A DNA stretch of 35,999 nt from a virus. The translations under genes and the position numbers were made by a program. The stretch is taken from positions 1 to 35,999 of IMG/VR virus record IMGVR_UViG_3300025769_000364; one strand, written 5' to 3'. Below are positions 20,541-27,557 of the stretch, piece by piece (within the stretch, counting starts at the first letter, position 1; every line of letters starts with the position of its first letter). The notes beneath the pieces are model-generated. The model saw nothing but the letters and a program-made list of their open reading frames with translations. It was not told where the DNA came from and did not search any database.

Positions 20541-20737
20541 TCATCTAATTTAAAACCGAATTTTTCTAGTACTTCGGCATACTCTTCGGGTGTTTCAACC
20601 TTCTCTAGTTCCTGTACGAAAAAGGCAATCTTAGTGATATGCATAGTGTCCCATGCTTCATGGAGTTTATCTTCTAGATTCTTTAGGAATAGTCTTCTTT
20701 TTCTTTCTTCTGATAAATCTATGATTTTAGCAGTCAT
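20537..20737 (-). CDS. Small charged helical protein
   Basis: The 66-residue protein begins MTAKIIDLSEERKRRLFLKN and ends EYAEVLEKFGFKLDD. It is rich in charged residues and predicted to be helical. It meets the plus-strand oxygenase tail to tail with a 4-base overlap. No family recognised. Confidence 0.65.
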   Translation of the reverse strand: MTAKIIDLSEERKRRLFLKNLEDKLHEAWDTMHITKIAFFVQELEKVETPEEYAEVLEKFGFKLDD

Positions 20738-20748
20738 AGATTTATTTA

Positions 20749-20925
20749 TTAGGCAACTTCGATAATATATTCGCCTTCGGGTGTCTTACGGAACCGCATG
20801 GTGTCTTCGGGTTTCACCGCTAAATCTTCGATGACTTCTTCCGGTAATAATACATAGTATTCCACCAATCTTCCGGTGTAGATATAAGGTGAACGGTACT
20901 TAACCATGATTTCTTCTTCAAGCAT
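20749..20925 (-). CDS. Small AbrB/SpoVT-like beta protein, second copy
   Basis: The 58-residue protein (MLEEEIMVKYRSPYIYTGRL, then YYVLLPEEVIEDLAVKPEDT and MRFRKTPEGEYIIEV) has the V-x-L-P-x-E-V-x-x-x-L-x-V-x-P-x-D pattern of AbrB-type swapped-hairpin domains. Its neighbour at 20918-21109 has the same layout, so the pair probably arose by duplication. The ATG at 20925 overlaps the upstream stop; the ATG at 20907 with GAAGAAG ahead is an alternative. The open frame to 20976 lies over the neighbour. Confidence 0.6.
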   Translation of the reverse strand: MLEEEIMVKYRSPYIYTGRLVEYYVLLPEEVIEDLAVKPEDTMRFRKTPEGEYIIEVA

Positions 20926-21109
20926 TTTCAGTCTCCACATTTTTTTCGATGGTATACCCATATGTAGTACCACCATTTAACCCATCATCAATAATAGTTT
21001 TTCGAAAGACGAGTTCATCTCCTGGTTGTAATTTAAATTCTAATGCTACCTCATCAGGAATATTAATATTATAGAATTTAAATGTTGAACGTACTTTTTC
21101 AGTAATCAT
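20918..21109 (-). CDS. Small AbrB/SpoVT-like beta protein, first copy
   Basis: The 63-residue protein begins MITEKVRSTFKFYNINIPDE, then VALEFKLQPGDELVFRKT. The I-P-D-E-V-x-L-x-F-x-L-x-P-G-D-E-L-x-F-R-K wording is close to AbrB/MazE-type DNA-binding or antitoxin domains. No toxin-like partner is next to it, so a DNA-binding or structural role is likelier. The start at 21109 has AAGGATG upstream; 21121 is the alternative. It overlaps both neighbours. Confidence 0.65.
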   Translation of the reverse strand: MITEKVRSTFKFYNINIPDEVALEFKLQPGDELVFRKTIIDDGLNGGTTYGYTIEKNVETENA

Positions 21110-21305
21110 TTTTAACAACATCCTTACTTGATACTAATACTAGACTACCTTCGATGGGCCAAGTATTACCACCCCGAGATGTGCATTGAATTTCTTCGGG
21201 AATATCCCCTTGAAGTTTAATAAAAAGATTACGGCCTTTACTACTCACATAAGTGGACTCTACCGTACCACTCACTACATGACCTTGATAATTATACTGC
21301 TTCAT
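21099..21305 (-). CDS. Small beta-rich hypothetical protein
   Basis: The 68-residue protein (MKQYNYQGHVVSGTVESTYV, then SSKGRNLFIKLQGDIPEEIQ) is predicted all-beta, resembling an OB- or SH3-like small barrel. AAGGAAAGAAAA precedes the ATG. Its first codon lies 21 bases after the 3' end of tRNA-Tyr, so it may be transcribed with the tRNA. Function unknown. Confidence 0.65.
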   Translation of the reverse strand: MKQYNYQGHVVSGTVESTYVSSKGRNLFIKLQGDIPEEIQCTSRGGNTWPIEGSLVLVSSKDVVKNDY

Positions 21306-21325
21306 TTTTCTTTCCTTATAATTAT

Positions 21326-21409
21326 TGGTGGAAGGGGTTGGATTCGAACCAACGTAGCTCTCGCGTCAGATTTACAGTCTGATGGTTTTAACCACTCACC
21401 CACCCTTCC
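21326..21409 (-). tRNA. tRNA-Tyr (anticodon GTA), CCA encoded
   Basis: The 84-base cloverleaf starts with acceptor GGAAGGG (21403-21409) pairing with CCCTTCC, has a T arm GTTGG-TTCGAAT-CCAAC, an anticodon stem TCAGA/TCTGA with loop CTGTAAA (anticodon GTA), a short class II variable arm as expected for bacterial tRNA-Tyr, and discriminator A plus encoded CCA. No other tRNA is seen in the window. Confidence 0.95.
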
Positions 21410-21419
21410 ATAAAATGCA

Positions 21420-21457
21420 CATTGTACACTATAAGAAACATTGTACATTATAAGAAA
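21420..21457. repeat. Two tandem 19-bp repeats before tRNA-Tyr
   Basis: CATTGTACACTATAAGAAA (21420-21438) is followed directly by CATTGTACATTATAAGAAA (21439-21457), one mismatch. On the minus strand each copy contains TTATA(A/G)TG and the palindrome TGTACA. The block lies between the end of the previous gene and the tRNA 5' end. Confidence 0.8.
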
Positions 21458-22059
21458 CTTAATATCTCGTCGGTTTGTTCTTGATGCCAGCCACTAATCC
21501 AGTCCCAGACACCTTCATGAAAGAGTTCCCAATCATCGGTGAAAGTTTCTTCATCTTCATCCCAAAGTGCTGCAAGTTCTTCGTTATCATCAATCATGAG
21601 TTCACGAATTTCATAATCGTCTAATTCATATGACTCTTCAAGTCCTTCATGAGTATATACCTGAACACCAGTGAAATTGGGCATTTCATCTGAATAATTA
21701 TATACAGCAACAACACTTTTGTCAACCATAGAAATTTCATTAACTAACCATTCAACAAATGGTGCAGTACCAGACCAGGCAGAATACATGGAAATACCGT
21801 ATTCATCCCAATCTTGGGCATATGCCCATTTTGCACCAACTAAGTCATGCATTGATGCCCATTTTGCACCAACTAAGTCATGCATTGTCAACTCTGGATT
21901 ATTGAATACTTCATCCAAATCATCCACGAATGCATAAGCAAGATGACACTCATACTTGTCTTTAAATTTATCAAAACGCTCTAGAGTCTCTCGCAATTTA
22001 TTCACACCCTCACTACTAATAGTGTGAAAGTACAAATACGAATCTACATGATTCGCCAT
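21448..22059 (-). CDS. Acidic hypothetical protein with an internal tandem repeat
   Basis: The 203-residue acidic protein begins MANHVDSYLYFHTISSEGVN and has a very acidic C-terminal third (IDDNEELAALWDEDEETFTD). The start and the KWAYAQDWDEYGISMYSAW region loosely recall phage/plasmid Api92-type ferredoxin-like proteins, low certainty. An exact 33-bp duplication (21822-21887) repeats the eleven residues MHDLVGAKWA(S/Y). The 3' end overlaps the repeats upstream of the tRNA. Function unknown. Confidence 0.72.
   Translation of the reverse strand: MANHVDSYLYFHTISSEGVNKLRETLERFDKFKDKYECHLAYAFVDDLDEVFNNPELTMHDLVGAKWASMHDLVGAKWAYAQDWDEYGISMYSAWSGTAPFVEWLVNEISMVDKSVVAVYNYSDEMPNFTGVQVYTHEGLEESYELDDYEIRELMIDDNEELAALWDEDEETFTDDWELFHEGVWDWISGWHQEQTDEILSFL
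21822..21887 (-). repeat. Exact 33-bp tandem duplication inside a gene
   Basis: 21822-21854 and 21855-21887 are identical. The unit is a multiple of three, so the frame is kept and eleven residues are repeated. Confidence 0.9.
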
Positions 22060-22071
22060 AATAAAATCCTT

Positions 22072-22191
22072 TTAGTCTGTAAATTTACCATCTTGAATTA
22101 AATGGTGTAAACGATGATTAAAAATAGTCCATATTAAAGCTAGAAGACTAGACTCTGTATATGTACCTGCCTCACACTCATATTTCCACAT
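22072..22191 (-). CDS. Tiny hypothetical protein
   Basis: The 39-residue frame starts MWKYECEAGTYTESSLLALI and ends HHLIQDGKFTD. Its composition looks coding, and it ends 12 bases before the next gene, in the same direction. It begins right after the duplicated gene-end fragment at 22193-22222, so its ATG may have been placed by that duplication. No clear ribosome binding site. Moderate to low confidence. Confidence 0.45.
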   Translation of the reverse strand: MWKYECEAGTYTESSLLALIWTIFNHRLHHLIQDGKFTD

Positions 22192-22192
22192 T

Positions 22193-22222
22193 TAGATAGT
22201 CTCCATCCAGTAGTCGAAGAAT
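22193..22222 (-). repeat. Duplicated 3' end of a neighbouring gene, copy 1
   Basis: These 30 bases match 22459-22488 with one mismatch. They encode FFDYWMETI plus stop, the exact end of the gene at 22458-22694, but here there is no gene body in front. Confidence 0.8.
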
Positions 22223-22225
22223 ATA

Positions 22226-22453
22226 TTATCCACGAAGAGAATTCGCCTTTTCTAAAATTTCATCCATAGGTGCAATCTCATCACCATATATGTCTTTGTA
22301 TATTTCATACATGGCCATAACTTTAAGTGCAAGTTTAAGTCCGTCAGTACCAACATCAGTCTCGTTGTCGAGGTCAAGTAACCTCTGCTCACACTCTTTA
22401 AACTTACCTTCAGGTAATTTGTCAATCTCTGCTTGTCTATCGAAATTTAACAT
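22226..22453 (-). CDS. Hypothetical helical protein
   Basis: The 75-residue protein begins MLNFDRQAEIDKLPEGKFKE and ends DEILEKANSLRG; mostly helical and acidic. The open frame to 22537 lies over the preceding gene, so the ATG at 22453 (AAGGAC directly ahead) is chosen. No family recognised. It lies between the two copies of the 30-bp duplicated segment. Confidence 0.62.
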   Translation of the reverse strand: MLNFDRQAEIDKLPEGKFKECEQRLLDLDNETDVGTDGLKLALKVMAMYEIYKDIYGDEIAPMDEILEKANSLRG

Positions 22454-22457
22454 GTCC

Positions 22458-22694
22458 TTAGATAGTTTCCATCCAGTAGTCGAAGAATTTACGTGGACCC
22501 CAATGGTCGGCAGCACCAGTGTTGAAGTAATCATCATGTATTGCTAGTGCAATCCTATCTGCGGTGTCGTCTCGACCCTTTTGAGTCAGATACCAATCAG
22601 CTGGCAACGTCTTGTCTGCAAGCCTAGCGAGTTTAGTATTGTCTAACTCCATCAAAGGGTGAACAAAATAATCGTAAAAGTCATTTCCATCCAT
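22458..22694 (-). CDS. Hypothetical protein behind a strong promoter
   Basis: The 78-residue protein starts MDGNDFYDYFVHPLMELDNT and ends DHWGPRKFFDYWMETI. It is the first gene after the promoter at 22722-22750; the ORF start at 22757 would lie upstream of that promoter and is rejected. The last codons are duplicated at 22193-22222. Function unknown. Confidence 0.65.
   Translation of the reverse strand: MDGNDFYDYFVHPLMELDNTKLARLADKTLPADWYLTQKGRDDTADRIALAIHDDYFNTGAADHWGPRKFFDYWMETI
22459..22488 (-). repeat. Duplicated 3' gene end, copy 2 (in the gene)
   Basis: This is the parental copy of the 30-bp segment also found at 22193-22222. It encodes the end of the gene at 22458-22694. Confidence 0.8.
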
Positions 22695-22709
22695 AATTTT
22701 TCTCTCTTT

Positions 22710-22724
22710 AATTACATAGTAATT
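22710..22724. promoter_or_regulatory. Palindromic operator candidate, second copy
   Basis: AATTAC-N3-GTAATT overlaps the -10 box at 22722-22727. It is the same palindrome in the same position as at 1013-1027. Confidence 0.5.
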
Positions 22725-22750
22725 ATCCCACAATTCTATGAGAATGTCAA
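22722..22750 (-). promoter_or_regulatory. Strong sigma70-type promoter
   Basis: On the minus strand, TTGACA (22745-22750), a 17-base spacer and GATAAT (22722-22727). It lies between the stop at 22769 and the start at 22694. Confidence 0.8.
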
Positions 22751-22768
22751 CACCCAAAAGTGGAGAAA

Positions 22769-23131
22769 TTATGAAAGTTTATAGTGTAAATCGATTGTTT
22801 CGATGTCCGAATCGAACTCAATATCAACATCTTTTCTCAAAATGAAAGCACTTTTGTCCTCATATTGAGAAAAGAATGGAACTGGAGAGAATTTATATTC
22901 GAAATTATCACTCATCGGTAAATGAACAATATAATCACATCCGTCTTTATCAGAATCAGTGACAATTATATTTTCCTTTACCCTCAAATACTGAATAATA
23001 TTCTTATTGAAGTCACGCATAATTCTTGCGCATTTATCGAAAGTTGTTTCGGGTTCATTATTAAATATAATTCTCAATCGAAATAAATCACTCTCCGGTA
23101 TACAGTTCTCGAATAGAAAAAATCTACGCAT
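22769..23131 (-). CDS. Hypothetical protein
   Basis: The 120-residue protein begins MRRFFLFENCIPESDLFRLR and contains DSDKDGCDYIVHLPMSDN in its middle, a beta-like alternation followed by an acidic end (DIEFDSDIETIDLHYKL). No family recognised. The ATG at 23131 overlaps the end of the preceding gene by 8 bases; the longer frame from 23170 would overlap it more. Confidence 0.65.
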   Translation of the reverse strand: MRRFFLFENCIPESDLFRLRIIFNNEPETTFDKCARIMRDFNKNIIQYLRVKENIIVTDSDKDGCDYIVHLPMSDNFEYKFSPVPFFSQYEDKSAFILRKDVDIEFDSDIETIDLHYKLS

Positions 23132-24152
23132 AGTGGTTGGCAATGTACAAAGATGCAAATCTATCTTCATGCATTTTTTCTACATCATCGGCCTTCACAA
23201 ATAAAACTTGTTGTGCTAGTCCAAGATGATAGTCATGGTCTCCGACATCATGCCCAAAATCATCTGAAATTAAAGGTTGTTTATACCACATCCTAAGATT
23301 CTGGAAAAGAGTAGATTCATCATTTTCCTCATCTTCACTCAAGGTTGGTCCTGCCCACGAATAGGGAAAATTTGGTTTGATTTCATTCTCGTATGCAATA
23401 CGATACTTTTCCAAAAGTTCCTTATTTTCTACAGGATATTCTAAAATAGTTCCTGGTTTAGTACCATAATCCTGAATACTTTCGTCTTCTTCAATACAGT
23501 CCTCGATAAACTTCTGCGCGTTATTACCATACTGTTGTTGATACTTGTATGGGTCTTCCATGAATTTTTCACGAATTTTTTTGATAGTACCGTTAGTGAA
23601 AGACATAAATCCGGGTACATACTTACTATTATTTGAAACAAAATTAGAAGGCACAAACCTGACATAGGTATGAGAGTGCTTTTTATTATATTCCATCTGT
23701 TCTTCTGTTAGATAAGCATTGTGGTCGGTCACTGAGTTACCTGCATGTGGTACCCTACCCATAAAAAATGGCATTTGTGCAGCATCGGTCAGCTGATATT
23801 TTACATCGACCAACTGAATTTCTGGGTGTACAAAACCGTGGGACTCCCCTTTTTCATCAAACTCCTCGATAGCTTCAACACCATATCTACCCAAATCAAA
23901 TGTTTCCAAGATAAACCAATTATCGTTGATGTAATTTTCATCTCTCTTTAGGTGAATAATATTCACATATTCTGATATGCCTTCAGGGTCATCGGTCAAA
24001 CAATGAAACGAAAGAGTACCACCTTTTCCGTCTTCGCCTTGTGGGCCAAGAATGTGTTTTCTTGACAGTTGTCTTTCAAATCGATTTACGTCTTCAGCTG
24101 TGACACCATTGCTTTCAGTTTTTAAACAAAGTAACCATGTTATATTAGCCAT
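23124..24152 (-). CDS. Large hypothetical protein
   Basis: The 342-residue protein starts MANITWLLCLKTESNGVTAE and has no motif I can name. There is a central aromatic-rich part (THTYVRFVPSNFVSN) and an acidic stretch near residue 275 (SEDEENDEST). His-rich HDVGDHDYHLGLAQQ near the end could bind metal. It sits directly downstream of thyX in the same operon. Soluble and probably cytoplasmic, as no signal or membrane segment is seen. Confidence 0.75.
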   Translation of the reverse strand: MANITWLLCLKTESNGVTAEDVNRFERQLSRKHILGPQGEDGKGGTLSFHCLTDDPEGISEYVNIIHLKRDENYINDNWFILETFDLGRYGVEAIEEFDEKGESHGFVHPEIQLVDVKYQLTDAAQMPFFMGRVPHAGNSVTDHNAYLTEEQMEYNKKHSHTYVRFVPSNFVSNNSKYVPGFMSFTNGTIKKIREKFMEDPYKYQQQYGNNAQKFIEDCIEEDESIQDYGTKPGTILEYPVENKELLEKYRIAYENEIKPNFPYSWAGPTLSEDEENDESTLFQNLRMWYKQPLISDDFGHDVGDHDYHLGLAQQVLFVKADDVEKMHEDRFASLYIANHYA

Positions 24153-24167
24153 TTCTAAAATAAACTC

Positions 24168-24824
24168 CTATACTAAAGGGTATATGTCCCTAATTATTTT
24201 GGCACACTCTTGTGCAATTTGGATATGTTCCAATTGTGTACCATTTTCCTTTCTCAGTTCAATGTAATGTACCCAACTTCTGAGTGTACCATTAACATAC
24301 ATTCTACTTACCGTGTTTCCTTCCGGTAACACGGCTCGTGCTTGCTCTTTCGCAATACCATTTGTTATAGCCCACTCATATGCATTTTTAGAAGTTTCGA
24401 TAACATTTTGTTGCATCGCCCGCCAGAACAAATCTAATTCTTGGTCTGTGCAAGCAATACTATTTTGTCGATTCTTGGTATCTTGTAGACGAGTTTCTCT
24501 GACTTCAAAGTCTAAATCTTCTGTTGGGTCTGCATATCTCTGACTAAATTCCTGAAAAGAGAAACTTCGATGCCTTAGAATTTGTCTAGCAATGTCACGT
24601 GTTGTTTCAATCTCCAGACATGCACTAACCATCTCCAACGGAGACCAGTGTTTATGTTTAATCAAATATTTGACAAGTTTTTCACTGGTTTCTTTATTGT
24701 TTTGGTTACTTGGATTACTGACTCTAGCACAATATGCAATAAGGTCTAGTGCACTACTGTAATCGTTTATATCTTCTATTGAATTTAACGGAACTTGACT
24801 ATGACTAATCAATTTAACTTTCAT
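24168..24824 (-). CDS. thyX: Flavin-dependent thymidylate synthase
   Basis: ThyX makes dTMP from dUMP using FAD, NADPH and methylene-tetrahydrofolate. The 218-residue length is typical. The signature R-H-R-x7-S is present as R84-H-R-S-F-S-F-Q-E-F-S94, followed by QRYADP. TTRDIARQILRHRS provides the helix before it, and the C-terminal ARAVLPEGNTVSRMYVNGTL block is the dUMP-binding part. With RNR and glutaredoxin a few kilobases away it supplies thymidine for an AT-rich genome. It lies between the oxygenase array and a large hypothetical gene. Confidence 0.95.
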   Translation of the reverse strand: MKVKLISHSQVPLNSIEDINDYSSALDLIAYCARVSNPSNQNNKETSEKLVKYLIKHKHWSPLEMVSACLEIETTRDIARQILRHRSFSFQEFSQRYADPTEDLDFEVRETRLQDTKNRQNSIACTDQELDLFWRAMQQNVIETSKNAYEWAITNGIAKEQARAVLPEGNTVSRMYVNGTLRSWVHYIELRKENGTQLEHIQIAQECAKIIRDIYPLV

Positions 24825-24833
24825 ATTATTCTT

Positions 24834-25517
24834 CTACCTTGGCACAAAAAAATTCACTTGAGCATAACGCCATTTATCACCACTATAACTCTCATAGTTA
24901 TTTATATATGCACCATGTAATCTATTACCAGGAAAAATGACACATCGATTGTATTTATGTTCTATAACCTTAGTTAATTCAAACTCTTCTTCGACTGGAT
25001 ACAGAAGGTTGATTGATTCGTTATTTCTTATCCAAGCACCATCATATACAGCAGTGCCACCATCTTCCTGTTTGTCTAGATACACAATCATGTTTAATGT
25101 GCAAAAATCATCAGGGGCACCAAAGTCAGAATCAATATGTGGATAGTGTTGTAAATTCGAATCGAAAATTGTTTTTGTTTGAAAACAATTCACTTCGAAA
25201 ACCCAGTCAAAATCGTACTCACCTCTATGATAAAATTTTCTGCAAACATTTAGTAGATTTTCATATCTAGAAGTTATAACACGATTTGGAAATGCAATTT
25301 TATCTATAAGTCTACAATCGTTATAGTCAATATTATTTCTGGTATTAGTCTCTGCATCGTATTTCCACAAAGGATAAGAATTTCTACTAGTAAGATAATC
25401 ATGTATATCTTCTATATTTTCATAGAAATCATCTATTACGATACAGTTGTCTTCAAAAACATAATCTCTGACATCTCTAAATTTTAGTAACTCAACCACA
25501 TCGTGTGTTTTATACAT
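24834..25517 (-). CDS. DUF6445-like 2OG-Fe(II) oxygenase
   Basis: The 227-residue protein has H-x-D in HYPHIDSDFG, a strand LNMIVYLDKQEDGGTAVYDG, the distal His in FPGNRLHGAYI and the basic residue in KWRYAQVNFFV, the full set for a 2OG-Fe(II) dioxygenase of the DUF6445 type. N-terminal DDFYENIEDIHDYLTSR is the usual lead-in. GGAGA sits 6 bases before the ATG at 25517 (a GTG directly ahead opens the frame at 25520). First of three adjacent oxygenase-like genes. Substrate unknown. Confidence 0.78.
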   Translation of the reverse strand: MYKTHDVVELLKFRDVRDYVFEDNCIVIDDFYENIEDIHDYLTSRNSYPLWKYDAETNTRNNIDYNDCRLIDKIAFPNRVITSRYENLLNVCRKFYHRGEYDFDWVFEVNCFQTKTIFDSNLQHYPHIDSDFGAPDDFCTLNMIVYLDKQEDGGTAVYDGAWIRNNESINLLYPVEEEFELTKVIEHKYNRCVIFPGNRLHGAYINNYESYSGDKWRYAQVNFFVPR

Positions 25518-25529
25518 CACAAATCTCCA

Positions 25530-26087
25530 TTAATGTAAAATATTCACATTTATAAACCTAGACATTTGACCTGTTTGTGGTTCTATGCTATGCTCATAAC
25601 AATTTGACCAGATAACAAACTCACCAGGTAATAAACTAACATGAATAGATGATTCTGTCATTGGTGTTCCATATGTTGACACATTTCTTTCATTGCATAC
25701 CGTAGACTGATTTGAAGTATACAAACCACTATTATACGCTGAAGAGATTGGATTGTAAATAGATATTGTGTGTGGATGTTTATTATAATCTCCCATCCCC
25801 AGAAGAATGTATCCAGTCATACTGACTCTTTCCACACTGTGTCTAATTTTATACTGTTCTTCAACAATGTCCTCTACAAAGAGATTGATTTTAAACTCTT
25901 CCTCGGGGCCGTGGTTCTGTTTGCTCTTGACATCTACACAGAATTCACGCATCTCTTGTTCTACTAGAGGCAAGTGAGAATCAATTTCATTGATATTATT
26001 TGTTAGTTTCGTATAGATACTCTGTTCTATGACACCCCTATAAAAACTGTCCCCGAAACAACGGATATTATATAAATCATTATACAC
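25530..26087 (-). CDS. 2OG-Fe(II) oxygenase-like protein, possibly degenerate
   Basis: The 185-residue protein has the cupin-like layout: SMTGYILLGMGDYNKHPHTI at the first metal-site region, SIHVSLLPGEFVIWSNCYEH with a distal His, and SRFINVNILH with the 2OG Arg. The first site reads H-P-H-T rather than H-x-D/E, so iron binding may be altered. It overlaps the next oxygenase by one base and lies 12 bases before the DUF6445-like gene. Confidence 0.6.
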   Translation of the reverse strand: MYNDLYNIRCFGDSFYRGVIEQSIYTKLTNNINEIDSHLPLVEQEMREFCVDVKSKQNHGPEEEFKINLFVEDIVEEQYKIRHSVERVSMTGYILLGMGDYNKHPHTISIYNPISSAYNSGLYTSNQSTVCNERNVSTYGTPMTESSIHVSLLPGEFVIWSNCYEHSIEPQTGQMSRFINVNILH

Positions 26088-26743
26088 TAGAATGCCTCTT
26101 TATGGTTGATATTGAAAGAGAGTGAATACCTTTCATACGAATAGTCATAAAAATTATCCATCTCGACTCTGTGTCTCAAATAAGATGGCCACATCAAAAA
26201 ATCACCAGGTTCGGGATAAAAATGCACTGCATTATTGAAAGTTTCATTACCGAAAGTCTTAAATTTACTCCCACTAATGGAAGTGTTTTCTGATGGATTA
26301 GCATCACGAGTAGACCAGTGATGAACTTCTAATGGATTGGTAAAAATAATAGGACTACCACTCATTACATATATTGTACCCGAGATTATCGAATTCGGGT
26401 GATTATGCTCATTGTGTTGATTTTCATGAACATACTTGTTTCCCCATAAAAACAAATGGGGTTTACCTGCAAGATTCGTGTGACTAAGGTATTGTGAACA
26501 AATTTTATGATAACTTTCAAACAATACATTTTCTAGTCCTTTAAACCAAGGTTTACTACAAAACACATCATTGATTTCAGGATAGAAATATGTGGTATAA
26601 TTTCTAGTTGGGTCATGTGGGTCAAGCTTGACCGTTTCTTCCAAACAGGTGTTTAAGTCATAAATGATTTCATTTATTGGTAGCTGACTGTAATGTCCCT
26701 GAAAGAGAGTTTCTTGAAACATGGGAAATGTTCGATATTGCAT
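26087..26743 (-). CDS. 2OG-Fe(II) oxygenase (2OG-FeII_Oxy_5 type)
   Basis: The 218-residue protein matches the phage-rich 2OG-FeII_Oxy_5 family: NEHNHPNSIISGTIYVMSG at the first site, then SPIIFTNP, FYPEPGDFLMWPSYLRHRVE with the distal His, and ERYSLSFNI with the 2OG Arg. Proteins like this are common in marine T4-like phages; substrates are unknown. The stop is shared with the start of the following gene. Confidence 0.82.
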   Translation of the reverse strand: MQYRTFPMFQETLFQGHYSQLPINEIIYDLNTCLEETVKLDPHDPTRNYTTYFYPEINDVFCSKPWFKGLENVLFESYHKICSQYLSHTNLAGKPHLFLWGNKYVHENQHNEHNHPNSIISGTIYVMSGSPIIFTNPLEVHHWSTRDANPSENTSISGSKFKTFGNETFNNAVHFYPEPGDFLMWPSYLRHRVEMDNFYDYSYERYSLSFNINHKEAF

Positions 26744-26745
26744 AA

Positions 26746-27180
26746 TTATTCTTCGTTGTTATCCAACCAGTCTTCAGCAGTAGTACCTTCTGACTCTGTA
26801 GTCGCTTCGCGATAATAAATGATTAGTTCTTTTTGTTGTCTAACATAACGTCGAACCTCTTGAAAGTTCTCTGCCATTTTTTCATAACCATCGGGTGTGA
26901 GAGCAAACACAACAAACTGACCGTCGAGCATCTTCTCTATCTCTTTGACCTTTTCTTCGATATTGTCTTCGGTAATGACAAAGAAGTTTACATTGAGTAA
27001 ATCAATCTCTTGAGGAAGAGGTGGTTGGTAGATGCGTAGAGGTACTTTCTCAGTTACCGTTACTATCTGTGGTTCCGGTTGGATTATCTGTTCCTTCGGA
27101 CCCCACTCCAGTCTTGGCATCAGGTTGCACCCCGTCAGCAGGAGGGGTATCATCAATATCCATAAGTTCTTTTGTATCAT
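26746..27180 (-). CDS. Outer-membrane lipoprotein spanin subunit (o-spanin-like)
   Basis: The 144-residue protein begins with a lipoprotein signal (IPLLLTGC, lipidated Cys18) followed by a Pro/Gln-rich stretch (WGPKEQIIQPEPQIVTVTEK) and a helical charged part. A lipoprotein gene starting inside the 3' end of a membrane-anchored coiled-coil gene is the typical Rz/Rz1-type layout, so I read it as the outer-membrane spanin. The o-spanin would sit in the outer membrane and span with the i-spanin to fuse membranes at lysis. The overlap is 131 bases. It is longer than most o-spanins. Confidence 0.72.
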   Translation of the reverse strand: MIQKNLWILMIPLLLTGCNLMPRLEWGPKEQIIQPEPQIVTVTEKVPLRIYQPPLPQEIDLLNVNFFVITEDNIEEKVKEIEKMLDGQFVVFALTPDGYEKMAENFQEVRRYVRQQKELIIYYREATTESEGTTAEDWLDNNEE

Positions 27181-27556
27181 CTTCTAACATCCTAAACACT
27201 TTTTCAGTTCCATTGTTAATCCGTTTCTCAATCATGCCTGGTTTGGCACGAGCAAGACGTGTCAAGTTGTGGTCTTTAAAGACCTTCATATAATTTGATT
27301 TCTCTTTTGCCAACTCGTTATTCGCCAAGGTAAGTTTGTTCATGGCTTCACCCTGTTTCTTGGCATTTTCTTCTGCTGCCTTGAGAGATGCTTGTGCAGT
27401 ATTGACTGCAAGTTCTAACTGAACTTGGTTTTCTTTGAGAGTGCGATTATTTGCTTCGAGTTGAACCACTTCCGATTCAAGATTAGATACTGTAACCTGG
27501 TGGTAGGCATATCCACCACCAAGAACAATCAAAAAAATAACTATCAAATACGGCAT
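27050..27556 (-). CDS. Inner-membrane spanin subunit (i-spanin-like)
   Basis: The 168-residue protein has one N-terminal transmembrane helix (YLIVIFLIVLGGGYAYHQV), then a long coiled coil (about residues 25-85, VSNLESEVVQLEANNRTLKE and on), then a low-complexity Gly/Thr/Asp/Asn-rich tail. This is the i-spanin plan. The tail is encoded where the o-spanin gene overlaps in another frame, which explains its odd composition. The pair completes lysis after the SleB-type hydrolase acts. Confidence 0.75.
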   Translation of the reverse strand: MPYLIVIFLIVLGGGYAYHQVTVSNLESEVVQLEANNRTLKENQVQLELAVNTAQASLKAAEENAKKQGEAMNKLTLANNELAKEKSNYMKVFKDHNLTRLARAKPGMIEKRINNGTEKVFRMLEDDTKELMDIDDTPPADGVQPDAKTGVGSEGTDNPTGTTDSNGN

Positions 27557-27557
27557 A

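Noticed and set aside
20918-21305. Toxin-antitoxin module from the AbrB-like proteins
   Set aside because: No neighbouring gene looks like a toxin; both small proteins share the AbrB-like pattern and the third is a beta-rich protein without toxin motifs.
24899-24906. TATAAATA on the minus strand, 75 bases before thyX
   Set aside because: It is inside a conserved oxygenase gene and thyX is not expected to be late; could be real but unsupported.
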